From the NCBI GenBank assembly GCA_013115125.1, contig JABANN010000342.1:1-37234 (forward strand): a stretch of 37,234 bases of DNA, given 5' to 3'. Below, piece by piece: positions 18,614 through 28,862 of this stretch. The first letter of the stretch is position 1, and every line of letters starts with the position of its first letter. This DNA is from Perkinsus olseni. Taxonomy: Eukaryota > Perkinsozoa > Perkinsida. The notes under the pieces were generated by a model that had not been told where the DNA came from, ran no database searches, and worked only from the letters and a program-made list of their open reading frames with translations. The position numbers and the translations under genes are program-made.

Positions 18614-21380
18614 ATGAAGACAGGTGATGCTTCTGACTCCTCAGTAGCGACTAAAGTGATTGCCATTGACAACGGCGGAGGTCTGCTAAAGGCGGGGTTG
18701 GTGGACTCTGAGCACGAAGAGGGAGCTCTCCTCTATCCCGAAATTGTCATACCGAACGCTGTGGCACGAGCTCGACGCGGTGGGAAGGCCGGGAAGAATA
18801 AAGTGCTCGTCGGAAAGGAGATCATGGCGTGCCCGGAGTGAGTCACCGGGGAGTAGCTGATTCGGCATTGACCGGGCATTAGATTGGACAATACGACGGG
18901 AGTCGTTCACTATTGCTCTTGAGTTGTGGTAACATCTACGCAAGCTAGCAAGGTGCTCCGTAGAGGACTGTCCCGAGTGGAATTACAGAGCGAAACTGTC
19001 GCTTGTGTGCGACATCTCCTCGAATCGGGCTGCATCAGGTATACCATGACAAGACCCTCTCACAAGGGAATCGTTATTGACTGGGAGACGCAGAAGATTT
19101 TATGGGATGGGGTACTGCACGGCGGCCGACGACATCTTCCTGGGCTGCTCTCGAAGGTGATAGCGGGTTGAGAGTGCTCGAGTTCACTGTCGTTATAGAA
19201 CTACTCGGCCGCGACCGGCCGGGCTGGAAACTCGAAATCGTACATCAGGGATCGATCTCCTCCTATTAGAACCCGCTGTATGGTCGTGGTGTATTCGTTG
19301 TGCATCTTGTGTGATTCCTTCGATCGAGCATTTGTGAGTATCTCTCAGGGGTCTGACCTGTCCGACGTGACGGTCATCGTCTCCCAGCCGCTCTTCTGTC
19401 CTGTCATGGTCACCCGCGTCGGCATGCAAGTAGGTCGCGTCCAATATCTCGCCTCAGACCCAACGTCTCAGGTCCTCTTCGAAGACTTCGGCTTCGCTCG
19501 GGCAGTATTCGTTGACTCCCCGCTGTGCCTCCAGTTCAGTGAGAGTATAACATCACAGTTCGGCGAAGATGAGTGGAAGAACCCCTGCGGACTAATCGTG
19601 GACGCCGGCTTCAGCGGCTGTCGGGCGGTGCCTGTGTAGTGCTTGGGTGGAAGTGAAGCTCAAACAGTGAAGTTCATTCGTATTTTGCGATCCAGCTTAT
19701 CGGTGTAGATCTGGTCGTACAGTAGCTGACTGAGCAGCAGCGGATGGAATTATAGGAGTAGTATCTTTTGTTTAAGGTCGTACATCTAGTTACAGGAGTA
19801 CAATAGATTCAGAAAGGGGACGAAGAATTCAATTCGCACGCTTAAGGTTGATTCGGAAATCCTTCGTGCCTTGGACGTGGCTAGGGTTGTGCCCACGCGG
19901 TCGTTCAGGATGCGTGCGAGCATCAGGTACAACACGTACCCTCTCGAACGCTGCGCTCAGAGGATGGACGTCGGGGGTAGAGTTATGACCAACTACCTAA
20001 AGGAAGCTATAGCGTAATCGCACGCATTCCGTCTGGGGCTCATTTATGAGTATGCGACGCGCGTTCAGATACAACAAAGTTGATCTTGATGATGCGCCGC
20101 TTCTCGTTGAGCATATCCGCGAAAACATGTGTTACTCCGCCCAGGACTTCGTCGCCGAGGTTGAAGCCTCTCGGACATGTCCTGGCGAGACCACTCGACG
20201 GTACATCTTGCCTGATCATTCTTCGACGTCCAGTCACCTGGGAAGAGTCGTTGATCCTCGGCTTGGAGAGGACGTTAGTTCTAAAGATTTCATTGATATG
20301 AATCATGAGCGGATGGTGGCTTGTGAGGCCTTATGGCAGCCTGGGTCTATTGGAATCCTGCAAGCTGGGTTGGCTGAGATGGCGGCGCGGGCCGTGATGA
20401 AAGCTCCTGTTGCAACGAGATCGGCAGTCGCTAAGAAAGTACGCTTGTCGTTTGATGGTTTGCAAGAGTTCGAAGTCCAAGTTGTGTTTGTCGGTTGAAT
20501 AAGTTACCCGATGCAGGATTCGAACCTACGACCATCTGCTCCGTAGGCAGACATTCTATCCAGCTGAACTAATCGGGCTCTGAGAATGGTCGCCATGTGT
20601 CCATCGTCGTCTACCCGTCAGGTTATTCTGGGAGGCGGCCTTTTCCTCATTCCCGGAGTCTTAGAGAGGTTCAAGGCGGAGTTGCAGTCTAATCTGCCCG
20701 TGGAGATCGCCAGCGAGGTCAAGTTCTTCGCTGAGGAGGATGGAAGATATGACCTGTCTGTTTGGAGGGGCCTCCACACTCTCGGTGAGCGCCTGCTGGC
20801 ATGTGCTCGGCCAAATTCTATCTCGTTGTGGATTCGCTTTTCGTCGCCAATTCCGTCGCTCACGTTTCCGTGGGGTCATCAGTTAGAGTGTTCAAACAGT
20901 GACCCCATGTGAAGATAGAAACTCTGATTCGGAGCGTCCTGAGTATCGACAGCTGTTAGCTGATCCGTGTGAGTCACTCAGGCTGCGAGGGTTACCTTCT
21001 GCATAATATTGGGACCATCGCCGTTCTCTCGTGGCTGTTGTCTAGGAATCCAGAGACTCGCTGCTCAGATGGTGTCGACCCAGGGTCGTGATGAAATGAA
21101 TTTTCTCGCAGGCCAAATTTTGACACTTTCGGACCGCCTATGGTAGTGCATACTCTCACGATGAGAGAGTTTTTCTACTTCAGGTTCCTCTGAGGAGGAC
21201 TTAGCGCATTTGGGGTTGTTCAACCGAGACACTTGGTTGGCTGCTGCCAAGAAGGCATCACCAAATGGTCATCCCACGGTAGAGCAGAGCGCGTCCACGC
21301 CGAAAGGAAGCTCTCGCCGAGGCTCCAAGAAAAGTCCTAGCCAGTCTAGTCGAAAGAGAAAACGTAAGAAAGAAGAGTGA
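18614..21380 (+). CDS. ARP6-like actin-related protein (7 exons)
   Basis: Exons 18614-18837, 18949-19156, 19349-19635, 19927-20013, 20051-20480, 20622-20784 and 21184-21380 join in frame to about 531 aa. Landmarks in family order: VIAIDNGGGLLKAG (phosphate-1 loop, residue about 20), IVIPNAVAR, KGIVIDWETQKILWDG, VTVIVSQPLFCP, CGLIVDAGFSG, RMDVGGRVMTNYLKE, NMCYSAQDF, WQPGSIGILQAGLAEMAARA and ILGGGLFLIPGVLERFKAEL. The block order and VNWE/WD motif resemble ARP6, a subunit of SWR1/SRCAP chromatin remodellers that deposit H2A.Z in the nucleus. Compared with usual ARP6 (about 400 aa) it has a longer C-terminal tail ending in RKRKRKKEE, probably a nuclear signal. Introns range from 37 to 399 bp. The first ATG at 18596 would add six residues. 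Intron 5 contains an antisense tRNA gene. Exon 2's 5' half is the least certain part. Confidence 0.8.
20505..20578 (-). tRNA. tRNA-Arg (ACG)
   Basis: Reading the minus strand, the 74-nt sequence folds into a full cloverleaf: acceptor GCCCGAT with ATCGGGT (first pair G-T), D-arm containing AGCTGGATAG, anticodon stem TCTGC/GCAGA with loop CTACGGA (anticodon ACG), variable TGGTC, and T-arm GTAGG-TTCGAAT-CCTGC. The discriminator base is A and CCA is not encoded, as expected for a eukaryotic nuclear gene. It lies wholly inside intron 5 (20481-20621) of the ARP6-like gene, in the opposite orientation. Confidence 0.95.
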
Positions 21381-21529
21381 GTTTTCAACCCCCTCACTTG
21401 CGTTGAGTGCATCAACGGAACTTTCGGGATGAGTGGGGATTCGCCCAGAGCACCGTTATCTGGCAGGCCTCAGCCGGCTTCCACAAGCTCACTCGACCTC
21501 GTGCCGAGATTGCTAGGCAGTGTGCCATA

Positions 21530-21952
21530 ATGAGCTCCCCCTTCGCCTTCCTCCGGGAGTACTTCACGGATCTCATGCCCGATCCGAGCACCTGTATTGG
21601 GAGGTGCAACACGGCGTCTGATGTGCGGGAGTCTGAGAAATTCACCGACATATACTCCTACCGCTCGTGAGTGTCATCGGATGGGACGTCTTAGAGGGCT
21701 TAGGGAGTCCTCTCAAAGTTACTTTCTGATGCCTTTAGAGGCCTCATCCAAATGCCTCATACCACTCCTCGACGAAATCATGGTCCCCGAGACGCCGAGT
21801 GTCTCAGGTTCTGTCATAAGGCCTGTGCGGCGGACGAGAGCGAGGTTCGGGATATGCGAGGGTGTGAGGAGTTCTGTCTCAAACTGTGCTTCCGAGATAA
21901 CATCGTAGAGGACACTAACACTAATGTTAATTACGTGGTGCTGGAAAGGTGA
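21530..21952 (+). CDS. Small Cys-rich CX3C protein (2 exons)
   Basis: Exons 21530-21666 and 21739-21952 (intron 72 bp, GTGAGT...TTTAG) join to 116 aa. Exon 1 has CIGRC; exon 2 has two triplets, CLRFCHKAC and CEEFCLKLC. The stretch CHKAC-x12-CEEFC fits the twin CX3C spacing of small mitochondrial intermembrane-space proteins (small TIM type), but the extra cysteines and longer N-terminus do not match a classical small TIM. It may instead be a lineage-specific intermembrane-space or respiratory-complex subunit. No signal peptide is seen, which fits the Mia40 import route. It starts only 150 bp after the ARP6-like gene on the same strand. Function is not assigned; the gene itself is moderately well supported by splice signals and frame. 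Confidence 0.6.
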
Positions 21953-22002
21953 CATATCCTAATGGCGTCCATGGACATGGGCCGCCATCGACTGCTATTT
22001 CG

Positions 22003-22160
22003 ATAGAAGCTTTCGTGCTGTCCATGGTACAAACGCCACGTCTCTCAGCACAAAGAGCTGTCCACACGATAACCACTATCGTAATTTACATGGCTGGCGA
22101 CGGCAGGATTTCTGAAGACCACTATGGTCTTCAGAACTCTCTCCGTCGCCAGCTGCTGCG
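22003..22160 (+). repeat. Three-copy dispersed repeat, copy 3, with a large hairpin
   Basis: Aligns with 14438 and 17964 at AGAAGCTTTC, GCCACGTCTCTCAGCAC and GGTCTTC...CCAGCTGCTGC. Unlike the others it contains an inverted repeat, arms 22094-22121 and 22125-22152 (23 of 28 matching, inner 11 nt perfect: TCTGAAGACCA). It begins 50 bp after the stop of the Cys-rich gene. Confidence 0.75.
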
Positions 22161-22348
22161 GTATTTTCAGTGCAATGGTGCTGCTTCTGGATCCATTTCT
22201 AATCTTGCTGGACGCCTTTTCGATTGGCATTTCATCATACCGGTCGGGCACGGTTCTGCACTATCTCGTCGTAGTAGGTGTAGTTGTATAACACAACAAA
22301 AGTAGATTGGGCTCATAGTGACCGAGATAGAGCAGATAGAAATTGGAG

Positions 22349-22501
22349 TAAGGAGCGTGATTTTTCCTAGGAAAATTAAAAAAAATTTGTGATGTATTAT
22401 GATAAAATTTGTACCCTGTTCAAACTTCAGCCCTTAACTCCCTTTAGTTGACGAGAGACGATAAATTTTTGAATTAGCCTAAGAAAAATGCACGCTCCTT
22501 A
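22349..22501. mobile_element. MITE with TA target site (Tc1/mariner-like?)
   Basis: About 150 bp, AT-rich, with terminal inverted repeats AGGAGCGTG(C)ATTTTTC at the left end and the complement ending GCACGCTCCT at the right, flanked by TA on both sides. It is too short to encode a transposase. A single matching end (AGGAGCGTGCAT) occurs at 26663, indicating a family. Confidence 0.75.
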
Positions 22502-23326
22502 GTTAAGAGCATGGGTTGATAACGCGAAGCTAGCATATACTCAGTTCGATTATACAGAGTACAGTTCTGGTCAGATCTCCCGGATCGCCAGAGAACTCGG
22601 CTAAGTGCATGGAAGTCTGCACGGCGGGCTGTGGGTGAGAGCTGTTGCTTCGATGAAGCTGTTGCTGAGCTTGGCGGCCGTGTTGCTGTAGGTTCCGCTT
22701 CTCGAAAGGAGGAAAGGAGGACAACGCTTGGCGATAGCAGCTCCAAGGACGACTCTCATGGGCGTTGCTGCTGCTACTGATGGTGTGTTTCTGTTTCATG
22801 ACCTTCTCGAAGCAGCTTTGTTAATTCATCGATACTGGTAGTGTTGTGAATTCGAAGATATAGGTAGAGGGTGTAGGAGAGGTGATAAGATTCGTTCAGC
22901 GGCTGATAGTAACACGCTTTGGATATGAAAAACAAGAGCAGTGCTCAGTACCGCCTGCTCGCAGACGGGCAAGCGGACCCTGCCAGGAGGAAGGAAAGCT
23001 CCTGAGTTCGTAATAACGCATCTGATATCGTCGTACAAGCATCTCCGGGGGTGATGAGCAAGTCGATAAGAGTCCTGTCCAGGAACGTCGGCGGGCTCGA
23101 AACAAACTGTCCTGGGGATCTTGTCAGTCCTGTGTCGTAGGCTGGTACTATTATACTGTATAAGATCCACCGAAAATAAGAAGAGCTTTCGGAATCGAAG
23201 AAATTTTGTTTCTGATCACACCGTAAGGGTCTCCTATATTCTCATGTATGCAGATCGTGGTCTACCGGCATGAGATCTATCAATGACATCTTGTTTATAG
23301 CATTCAGTAGTCCTACCAGGAGACCA
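22502..23326. other. Intergenic, no gene seen
   Basis: About 825 bp. Short minus-strand ORFs are low-complexity and have no recognisable domain. Confidence 0.45.
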
Positions 23327-24073
23327 TGTCAAACGATGCCTCGCACGACGACAGAGATGCCAACGAGGAGCTAACTCGCATGATTGCTTCTAACAAGGAC
23401 GATTGCGTGGGTCGAGCTTGTCGTCTCGCTCCCTCGCCTGGAGAGCCTTTCGTCAGGCCGGCGGAATAGACCACCACCGTGACCCGTTCCTCACTGAGAG
23501 GTACATAACTGTCAAGGACGCTGAGCTGCTCCTGAATTGTTCATCCCGTGAAGAGGCTGAGGAAGTGAGATCTCTCGAGATGGTACCGTGCATAATCTCC
23601 GAAGGATTCCAGCACAAAAGATTCGACAATAAGTCTGAAAAAGAAAGAAGCACGAGGAAGTCTGTATAAGGGCCTGAGTTACAGCACGGGAATTTTCCCC
23701 TTGTCCGCTCATTTGGTGCATCGATCGAGCTATGAGAACAGCATAGTCAACGCACGGGGATAAGACGCATCTAAATTGAATAGATTAGTTGCTGTGCCTA
23801 GCTAACACTATTACAGTGCCACAGCTGAGCGGAGGACGAAAGCGATGTTTAGTACCCCGAGTACAGCTGATGTGGGGATACCGGTGTGAACTTGCATCGT
23901 ACAGTGGCTGGGCCCCATCCGGGCAGGTCGAGAAAAGGGAGCACGATTTGCCTCAGTTTGTGAAGGCCAGTACCAAGCTCATAGAACTCGATATCTCTTC
24001 CGATGATGTGGATGATGAGAATATCCATGCGACCTCGGCGGCGGTAGAGACAAGCTCAGCTTATCACCATTGA
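23327..24073 (+). CDS. Hypothetical small acidic/charged protein (about 4 exons)
   Basis: ATG 23327 opens MSNDASHDDRDANEEL. A 50-bp intron (23409-23458, GTGGGT...GTCAG, phase 0) joins this to GGIDHHRDPFLTERYITVKD, a charged helical segment, then NKSEKERS. A later exon near 23817-23886 (ERRTKAMFSTPSTADVGIP) joins by a 43-bp phase-0 intron to a segment ending at TGA 24073 (VEKREHDLPQFVKAS, then an Asp-rich stretch). The junction near 23660-23815 is unsure. I do not recognise the family; the product looks soluble, hydrophilic and without a signal peptide. Coding status rests on phase-consistent short introns and protein-like composition, so confidence is moderate at best. It lies 280 bp upstream of the CFAP119-like gene, and could conceivably be its 5' part, though the stop at 24073 argues otherwise. 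Confidence 0.45.
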
Positions 24074-24349
24074 CGGCGGACTTTCAGACTAGAGCGTCAT
24101 CCGGCTGGCCCAAGAGGGAATCGCAGGAAGGTCGCCGCTTAGCTTGTCTACTTGACTTCTACCTCATGTTCGCGAGGTGAGTTTGCAGCGAAGAACTTCC
24201 CGAAACCGATTGTAGAATGGCTGCTCCCCGAACAATCGCCATGCTGTTAACGCAAGGATTTTCCGAGACGGGCTGCTCGTGTACATGAGTTTAGTTGAGT
24301 TGAGTACCGGACGCTCAGTCTGAGTAGCGACTCGACTCTAGCCTACTAG

Positions 24350-24916
24350 CTTCTCGTTGCTGCGATCACTCTGGCTAGGTTCTGCCAGCAGGAGAACTTG
24401 ACTGGTGAGAAGGCCTCTACTCTGTTGTCCCTCATGAAGGAGGTGTACTCACAGGCAAGCCACGCTCAGTTCCTCTACGTCGCATTCACAAGACGGCGTG
24501 GCTACGAGCAAGCCGTATTGGTATTACATCATAGTTCGCGTCAAGATCGCCAAGCTTCTCTGAGTGTTATTCTTCTAGCGCGGACCTAGTGCGCAAATCT
24601 GAGTGTCCGCCACTGATTATTTACAAGCAGTCGTCAGTCTCAATCGCCCGGGCAGGCTCAAGTTTCTGAGTCGCACTTTAACTCGACCCTCAGGCCATAC
24701 TGCATCGAATGGACGTCTCGACGGCGTTCTCCCTATTCAGAAGGCTCCTCTTGAAGCACTCAGTACAGAGACCGCCGTTCAGTATCAGAGTAGGCCTACG
24801 ATACGATCTGCCGTCCGTTGCTTTGTCGGCGTCAGGTCTTCACGCTCGAGGAGGTCAAGAAAATTACTGAATTCGCGATGAACACGTTCTTCACACATTA
24901 CAAACTTTACGTGTGA
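24350..24916 (+). CDS. CFAP119 (CCDC189)-like flagellar protein, conserved core
   Basis: Three exons give a recognisable core: about 24350-24478 (ITLARFCQQENLTGEKAS, LLSLMKEVYSQ), 24694-24789 (DVSTAFSLFRRLLLKHS, then VQRPPFSIR) and 24836-24916 (FTLEEVKKITEFAMNTFF, THYKLY). The last intron is 46 bp and in phase 0. The order LLSLMK...LFRRLLLKHS..RPPFSI..F.....ItE..mNTfF.HyKLY is that of the cilia- and flagella-associated protein CFAP119/CCDC189. The family acts in motile axonemes. The start codon and 5' exons are not found, and the last exon either stops at TGA 24914 just after HYKLYV or continues by splicing at the GTGTGA there. The family normally has a longer C-terminus beginning at this point, so the model is incomplete. 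Presence implies a flagellated life stage. Confidence 0.65.
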
Positions 24917-25361
24917 GCTCTCTTGGGGATCCCTGGAGTGTCTTCACAGTCGAGACGTGGTGTCAGACAGGTACATGAACATCCCACATCGTCATCTCGT
25001 AGTGCATAGTTCTCCAGCGGAAGACGGCGAAACAACGATGACACACGAGAAGGTTTTGCGGCAACAGGAGTGCTATGATGTGAGTTCCGTATCTCACGAT
25101 CGGTGAAGAGAACGACCGCGCTGCCATCCGAATTCAGTTTACCGAAGGGAAACCCGCTGACACAAGACTGCCTGATCGAGTGAAAGATGCGATTGACTTG
25201 TAAGTCAATCCCAGTCGGCTTTCTCGGATTGTGTGAGGATCGTCTAGTCGGGGCAGTCAACGGTGCACTTAGAGGAGTCAGAGCCTCGTGAGAGTGTGCA
25301 GCGCACATCGTGCATTCGTCCTTAAAGAAAATGTCATAGAAAGTGCGGCTGGAAGCTTGGA

Positions 25362-25412
25362 CGTAGCTCGTAGCTACGAGTCGTAGCTACGAGTCGTAGC
25401 TACGAGTCGTAA
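25362..25412. repeat. Tandem palindromic repeat, 13-bp unit
   Basis: Three full units of CGTAGCTACGAGT (25369, 25382, 25395) with partial units on each side. The unit includes the palindrome CTCGTAGCTACGAG across junctions. Confidence 0.85.
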
Positions 25413-26662
25413 GTGACTCGGCTGGTACGAGTCTACCTGCTAATGGAGTATCAGATACGCTAAGAAGATCATGCGAGAGTTTGACCGGAAGATGGAGGGT
25501 GAGCAGAACAAACGACTGGAGGGTGCAGAATCGGCATGAACTGGTGTCTTCTTCTGGAAGATCCACGGCAGAGTTCAATTCTTAGAGTTGGGGTACTTGA
25601 GTTTCCGTTGAATGTTTTGGCGGGTTTGACTTTCCTACTCGGTAATTCGAGATTCATGCCTAGATGAACCGTCGATCCTCGAGAGTTCACCACTCTGTGC
25701 CCCTCGATCTCTCGAAGTTGGACATCCCAGAATGATCAGCAAAGCATTATTACGTCACCTGAAGGGTAGAGGTCGGTAGGTGACATAAGCCAGCCTTCCT
25801 TGTAGAGTGTCCAATGGATCTGCACGTGCGCTCTCTTGTCGTAGGGAGTGTAGTTGCAGGAGTTCTCCTATTTGTTGCGGTCTACTGTAGAACGCAACAG
25901 GGGTAGATCGAGATCAAAGTAAACTTGATAGGCAGACAGAATGTAGAGTACTCGAGAGAATGGGAGTTGACAAGTAGAGATACATCATTTCTTGTGCAAG
26001 TTTGACAAGCGAATAAGCAAAAATGACAATGTTATACCCAAGTTTGACACTGAATATGCAAGTTGGGCGCAAGTCAACAACCACACGGGTATTGGTGGAT
26101 AGCTATTGGAAAGACGCTTCTTCCATCGGTGTGCTACGATGAACCGAAAGATTAATAGTTGAAGTGCTTACCCAGTTAAAACTGAGATTTTCCACCGAAT
26201 TTTAAGCCGTGTAGTCCAAAATTATTTGGCACATTTTTCAAGGGACCCTCAGAGACCTCGGCACCCATTAAGAGTTGTGGTCTGAAACTTCGGGGTTATA
26301 CTCAGTAGGGTACTAGGAAGTATCCCTGTACGTTTCGTCTCGTAACTCACACCAGTTGGAGCTAGCGACGGCAAAAATGCGATATTCCAAAATTCAAGCC
26401 AAACGGGCGGCAGTGGGTGGGTTAAAAAAAGTAGGCAGGAAGTGTACTCAACTAATAAACAAAGTCACACAGCATCACATCTAGGGGTCCGTTACCCCAT
26501 CACGGGCGTGGTGGAGAAGGAGACAGCGTGACGTCGTGCGCAGTGGATGAAGTAGACAGATTAGCTATGTTAGCTAGCTGCCCGCATTCGCGGCAAGTCA
26601 GCGCGCGGCCCTCTCTTTACTTGGCCTCCCGACTCCTCATGTCGAGTTCCGAAGTTAGAACT

Positions 26663-26675
26663 AAGGAGCGTGCAT
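26663..26675 (+). mobile_element. Solo MITE terminal repeat
   Basis: TAAGGAGCGTGCAT matches the terminal repeat of the MITE at 22349-22501. I could not find the partner end nearby, so it is a fragment. Confidence 0.4.
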
Positions 26676-26880
26676 GAAAGTCACCATAACAGTAATGCCA
26701 TTATCGTGGTGGCATCGCCCAAGGTGACCCCAAAATTGAGTGCTCACGATGAAGCGACGGTTACTCCCCCGCGGGAAGCATCCCTACTGAGCAAAAAATG
26801 CGAATAAGCGCGCGGAACGGATTTCCTACAGGCTCGCCGAGAGGCGGGCTTGTAGAAAATTTTCCCCACGACAACCGGAA

Positions 26881-26945
26881 TTTTGCCACTTTTTGCCACT
26901 TTTTTGCCACTTTTTTGCCGCTTTTTGCCACTTTGCCACTTCCTC
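26881..26945 (+). repeat. Tandem TTTTTGCCAC repeat
   Basis: About six copies of a 10-11 bp unit TTTTTGCCAC with varying T-run length (one unit reads GCCGC). Low-complexity; no function seen. Confidence 0.85.
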
Positions 26946-27894
26946 AGACATTTTTTTCGTTTGTCGGAACACCCTGCTTTATTTTTTCACGAAGGAAAAA
27001 TAGTGTAGATAAATAAAAGCAACCATCGAACGATTTTTTTCTACGGAAAAATAGCAGGTAAATGCAAATTCTGGAGAGAATCCCATTCGGACTATGCCGT
27101 AAGTCGTTGAGGATAAAACTATAGGGAATACGTGAATGGTTACTAAGCTGTTAACTTCGGGGCGGCCGCCGAGCCTTCGATGGCTGGGAACATTGTGGAC
27201 ACCAATTGTATGGAAGTGACTGATTATACTGTATGATATAATTTATATCGTCAAACATCCCAGTGGTGGATGCAAGAATGGTGGTCGAGCGCCATAGGTG
27301 AAGGAGTACGTACTTGCAGTAGAGTAAAAAGACAGCTTGGGCATCTTCCATGCTGATGACTTTTGCGTATAAGTGCCTCGTGGTTACCATGCGTTGCTAC
27401 TAGCAACATGCTAGTGTTCAATCTTATTATCGTTAGCGAAGATAAAGCTGGAGATAAATTTCAGCTCGAGGCACCGTGGCCGTGAACAGACTTCTTGGGA
27501 AAGTTAAACTCTAGCTAACTTGCGATTTTTCGAGCGCACTAGGGAAGTTCCGCATTGTTGTTTCCTATGAGCTCCAGAGAAGATCTCGCAGTACTCAGTT
27601 TCCCTTGGATACCCACTCTGACAAGAAGGGGTGTGTATCACCTTTTGCAGTGGTCCACTAACGCAACAACCTGTTCATCCTGCAGCTACTCTAGCAAAAA
27701 CAGTCTGGCTGGTCCAACTAGAGTTTAGTTCGACTAGCTCTTGAGCAGGCAAGGAAGGGAATTTCCGCACGAAATTCAATTTATCGACCCTGCTCTCACT
27801 GCCTGCTTGGTTATGAAATCGTGAAATTCCATTTGGTCTGCTCAAGTGACAGACAAATACGGTGGTGCAACCACGGCCTTACGGAATTATTCCG

Positions 27895-27945
27895 GACATA
27901 ATATCAACGTGATATTCCATCGGAATATCACGTTGATATTATGTC
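27895..27945. repeat. Perfect inverted repeat, 24-nt arms, 3-nt spacer
   Basis: Arms 27895-27918 and 27922-27945 are exact reverse complements (inner end ACGTGATATTCC) around ATC. It ends 45 bp before the ATG of the secreted-protein gene at 27990, so it would form a stable hairpin in that gene's 5' region if transcribed. Confidence 0.92.
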
Positions 27946-27989
27946 GACCTCACTCGAATCACTGCGCCAGCCTGATATTCTCCACTGTA

Positions 27990-28705
27990 ATGGGGGTTAA
28001 CTTCCTTCGTCTGCTCTCCATGCCGATTCTGATATCGGGCATGGCCCTACGCAAGGCTCCCACGACCAAGGTAGAGCGGCAACCCCTCTCTTCAGCGAAG
28101 TCACTTGCAGGGTGTCGGCTATGGCCGCGTATCTTGTACTTTTAGGTCGGATCTCTAGTCAAAAGTGCCTTGGCCAAGCAGGATGTATATCGTCCAGAGG
28201 CATACACATGTTTTATTGAATACCCTCTCATTAATATTACGATATCTGTAAGCCGCTTAGATGTCTGGGATAATTACATCGAAGCTGCGACGTTCAAAGA
28301 AAACGAGACCTTCAACCTTAAACTCAGGTAAGTTCACTGCTTCCTGCATTCGGCTCGTTCCTATGTTACTCATTTATTCTCAGACCCGCCCGCGGCTATA
28401 CTGTACAACACAGAAGATACTTGGACGGCCCCTACCAAGGTGGTTATATCGAGAAAATATATTTCCCTAAGATTTCAAAGGAAGAATCTGTCAAAGACCC
28501 GTTCGACACGACCCTTAGAGAAGTTTGGCCCGTCCTCTTCAACAGCACCACAAATAGCACATGCCTGGAAGTGGCCAAATATATCGAAGATCATCCTTGT
28601 GGTAAATATAAAAATGATAACGAAACGGTGTGGGTTAGAGAGTATGTTTCTGAGAGCCTCGTGTTGTATCCGGTTCCTCTCGTAGAGTTACCCTATCTCA
28701 GATAG
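27990..28705 (+). CDS. Secreted N-glycosylated protein, unknown family (3 exons)
   Basis: Exons 27990-28113, 28159-28327 and 28384-28705 (introns 45 and 56 bp, phases agree) give 204 aa. The N-terminus MGVNFLRLLSMPILISGMA is a probable signal peptide. The mature part has several N-X-S/T sequons (NITI, NETF, NSTT, NSTC, NETV), Cys residues suited to a disulphide (TCLEVAKY...HPCGKY), and aromatic-rich segments (YLDGPYQGGYIEKIYFP). I do not recognise the family. The stop is TAG 28703-28705. A donor-like GTAGAG just before the end could instead splice to an open segment ending at 28993 (listed separately). A perfect 51-nt hairpin lies just upstream. Signs of secretion and glycosylation suggest a surface or exported protein. 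Confidence 0.6.
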
Positions 28706-28862
28706 GTTTTCTCATGGTACTGACAAATGTGTATACATAGCTCGTGATTATGATGTATCGCTGTGTGTGGTGTTTTTGTACTTGTGTGTTCCAACTGGAT
28801 CTTGTGTGAAAGTTGTCGCCTTACAACGGGGTACGCATCGTGAATCCAAGATCACACCTACA

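Larger units (their letters stand above)
24917..27894. other. Gene-poor region with repeats
   Basis: About 3 kb without a supported gene. Contains the palindromic tandem repeat 25362-25412, a lone MITE end at 26663, the TTTTTGCCAC tandem repeat and AT-rich stretches after 26800. Sequence near 25850-25930 (GTAGTTG...CAACA...GTAGAT) weakly resembles 22275-22340, suggesting another old repeat. Short ORFs show no domains. Confidence 0.5.

Noticed and set aside
26881-26945. CRISPR-like array
   Set aside because: The units are contiguous and have no spacers; it is a simple tandem repeat in a eukaryotic context.
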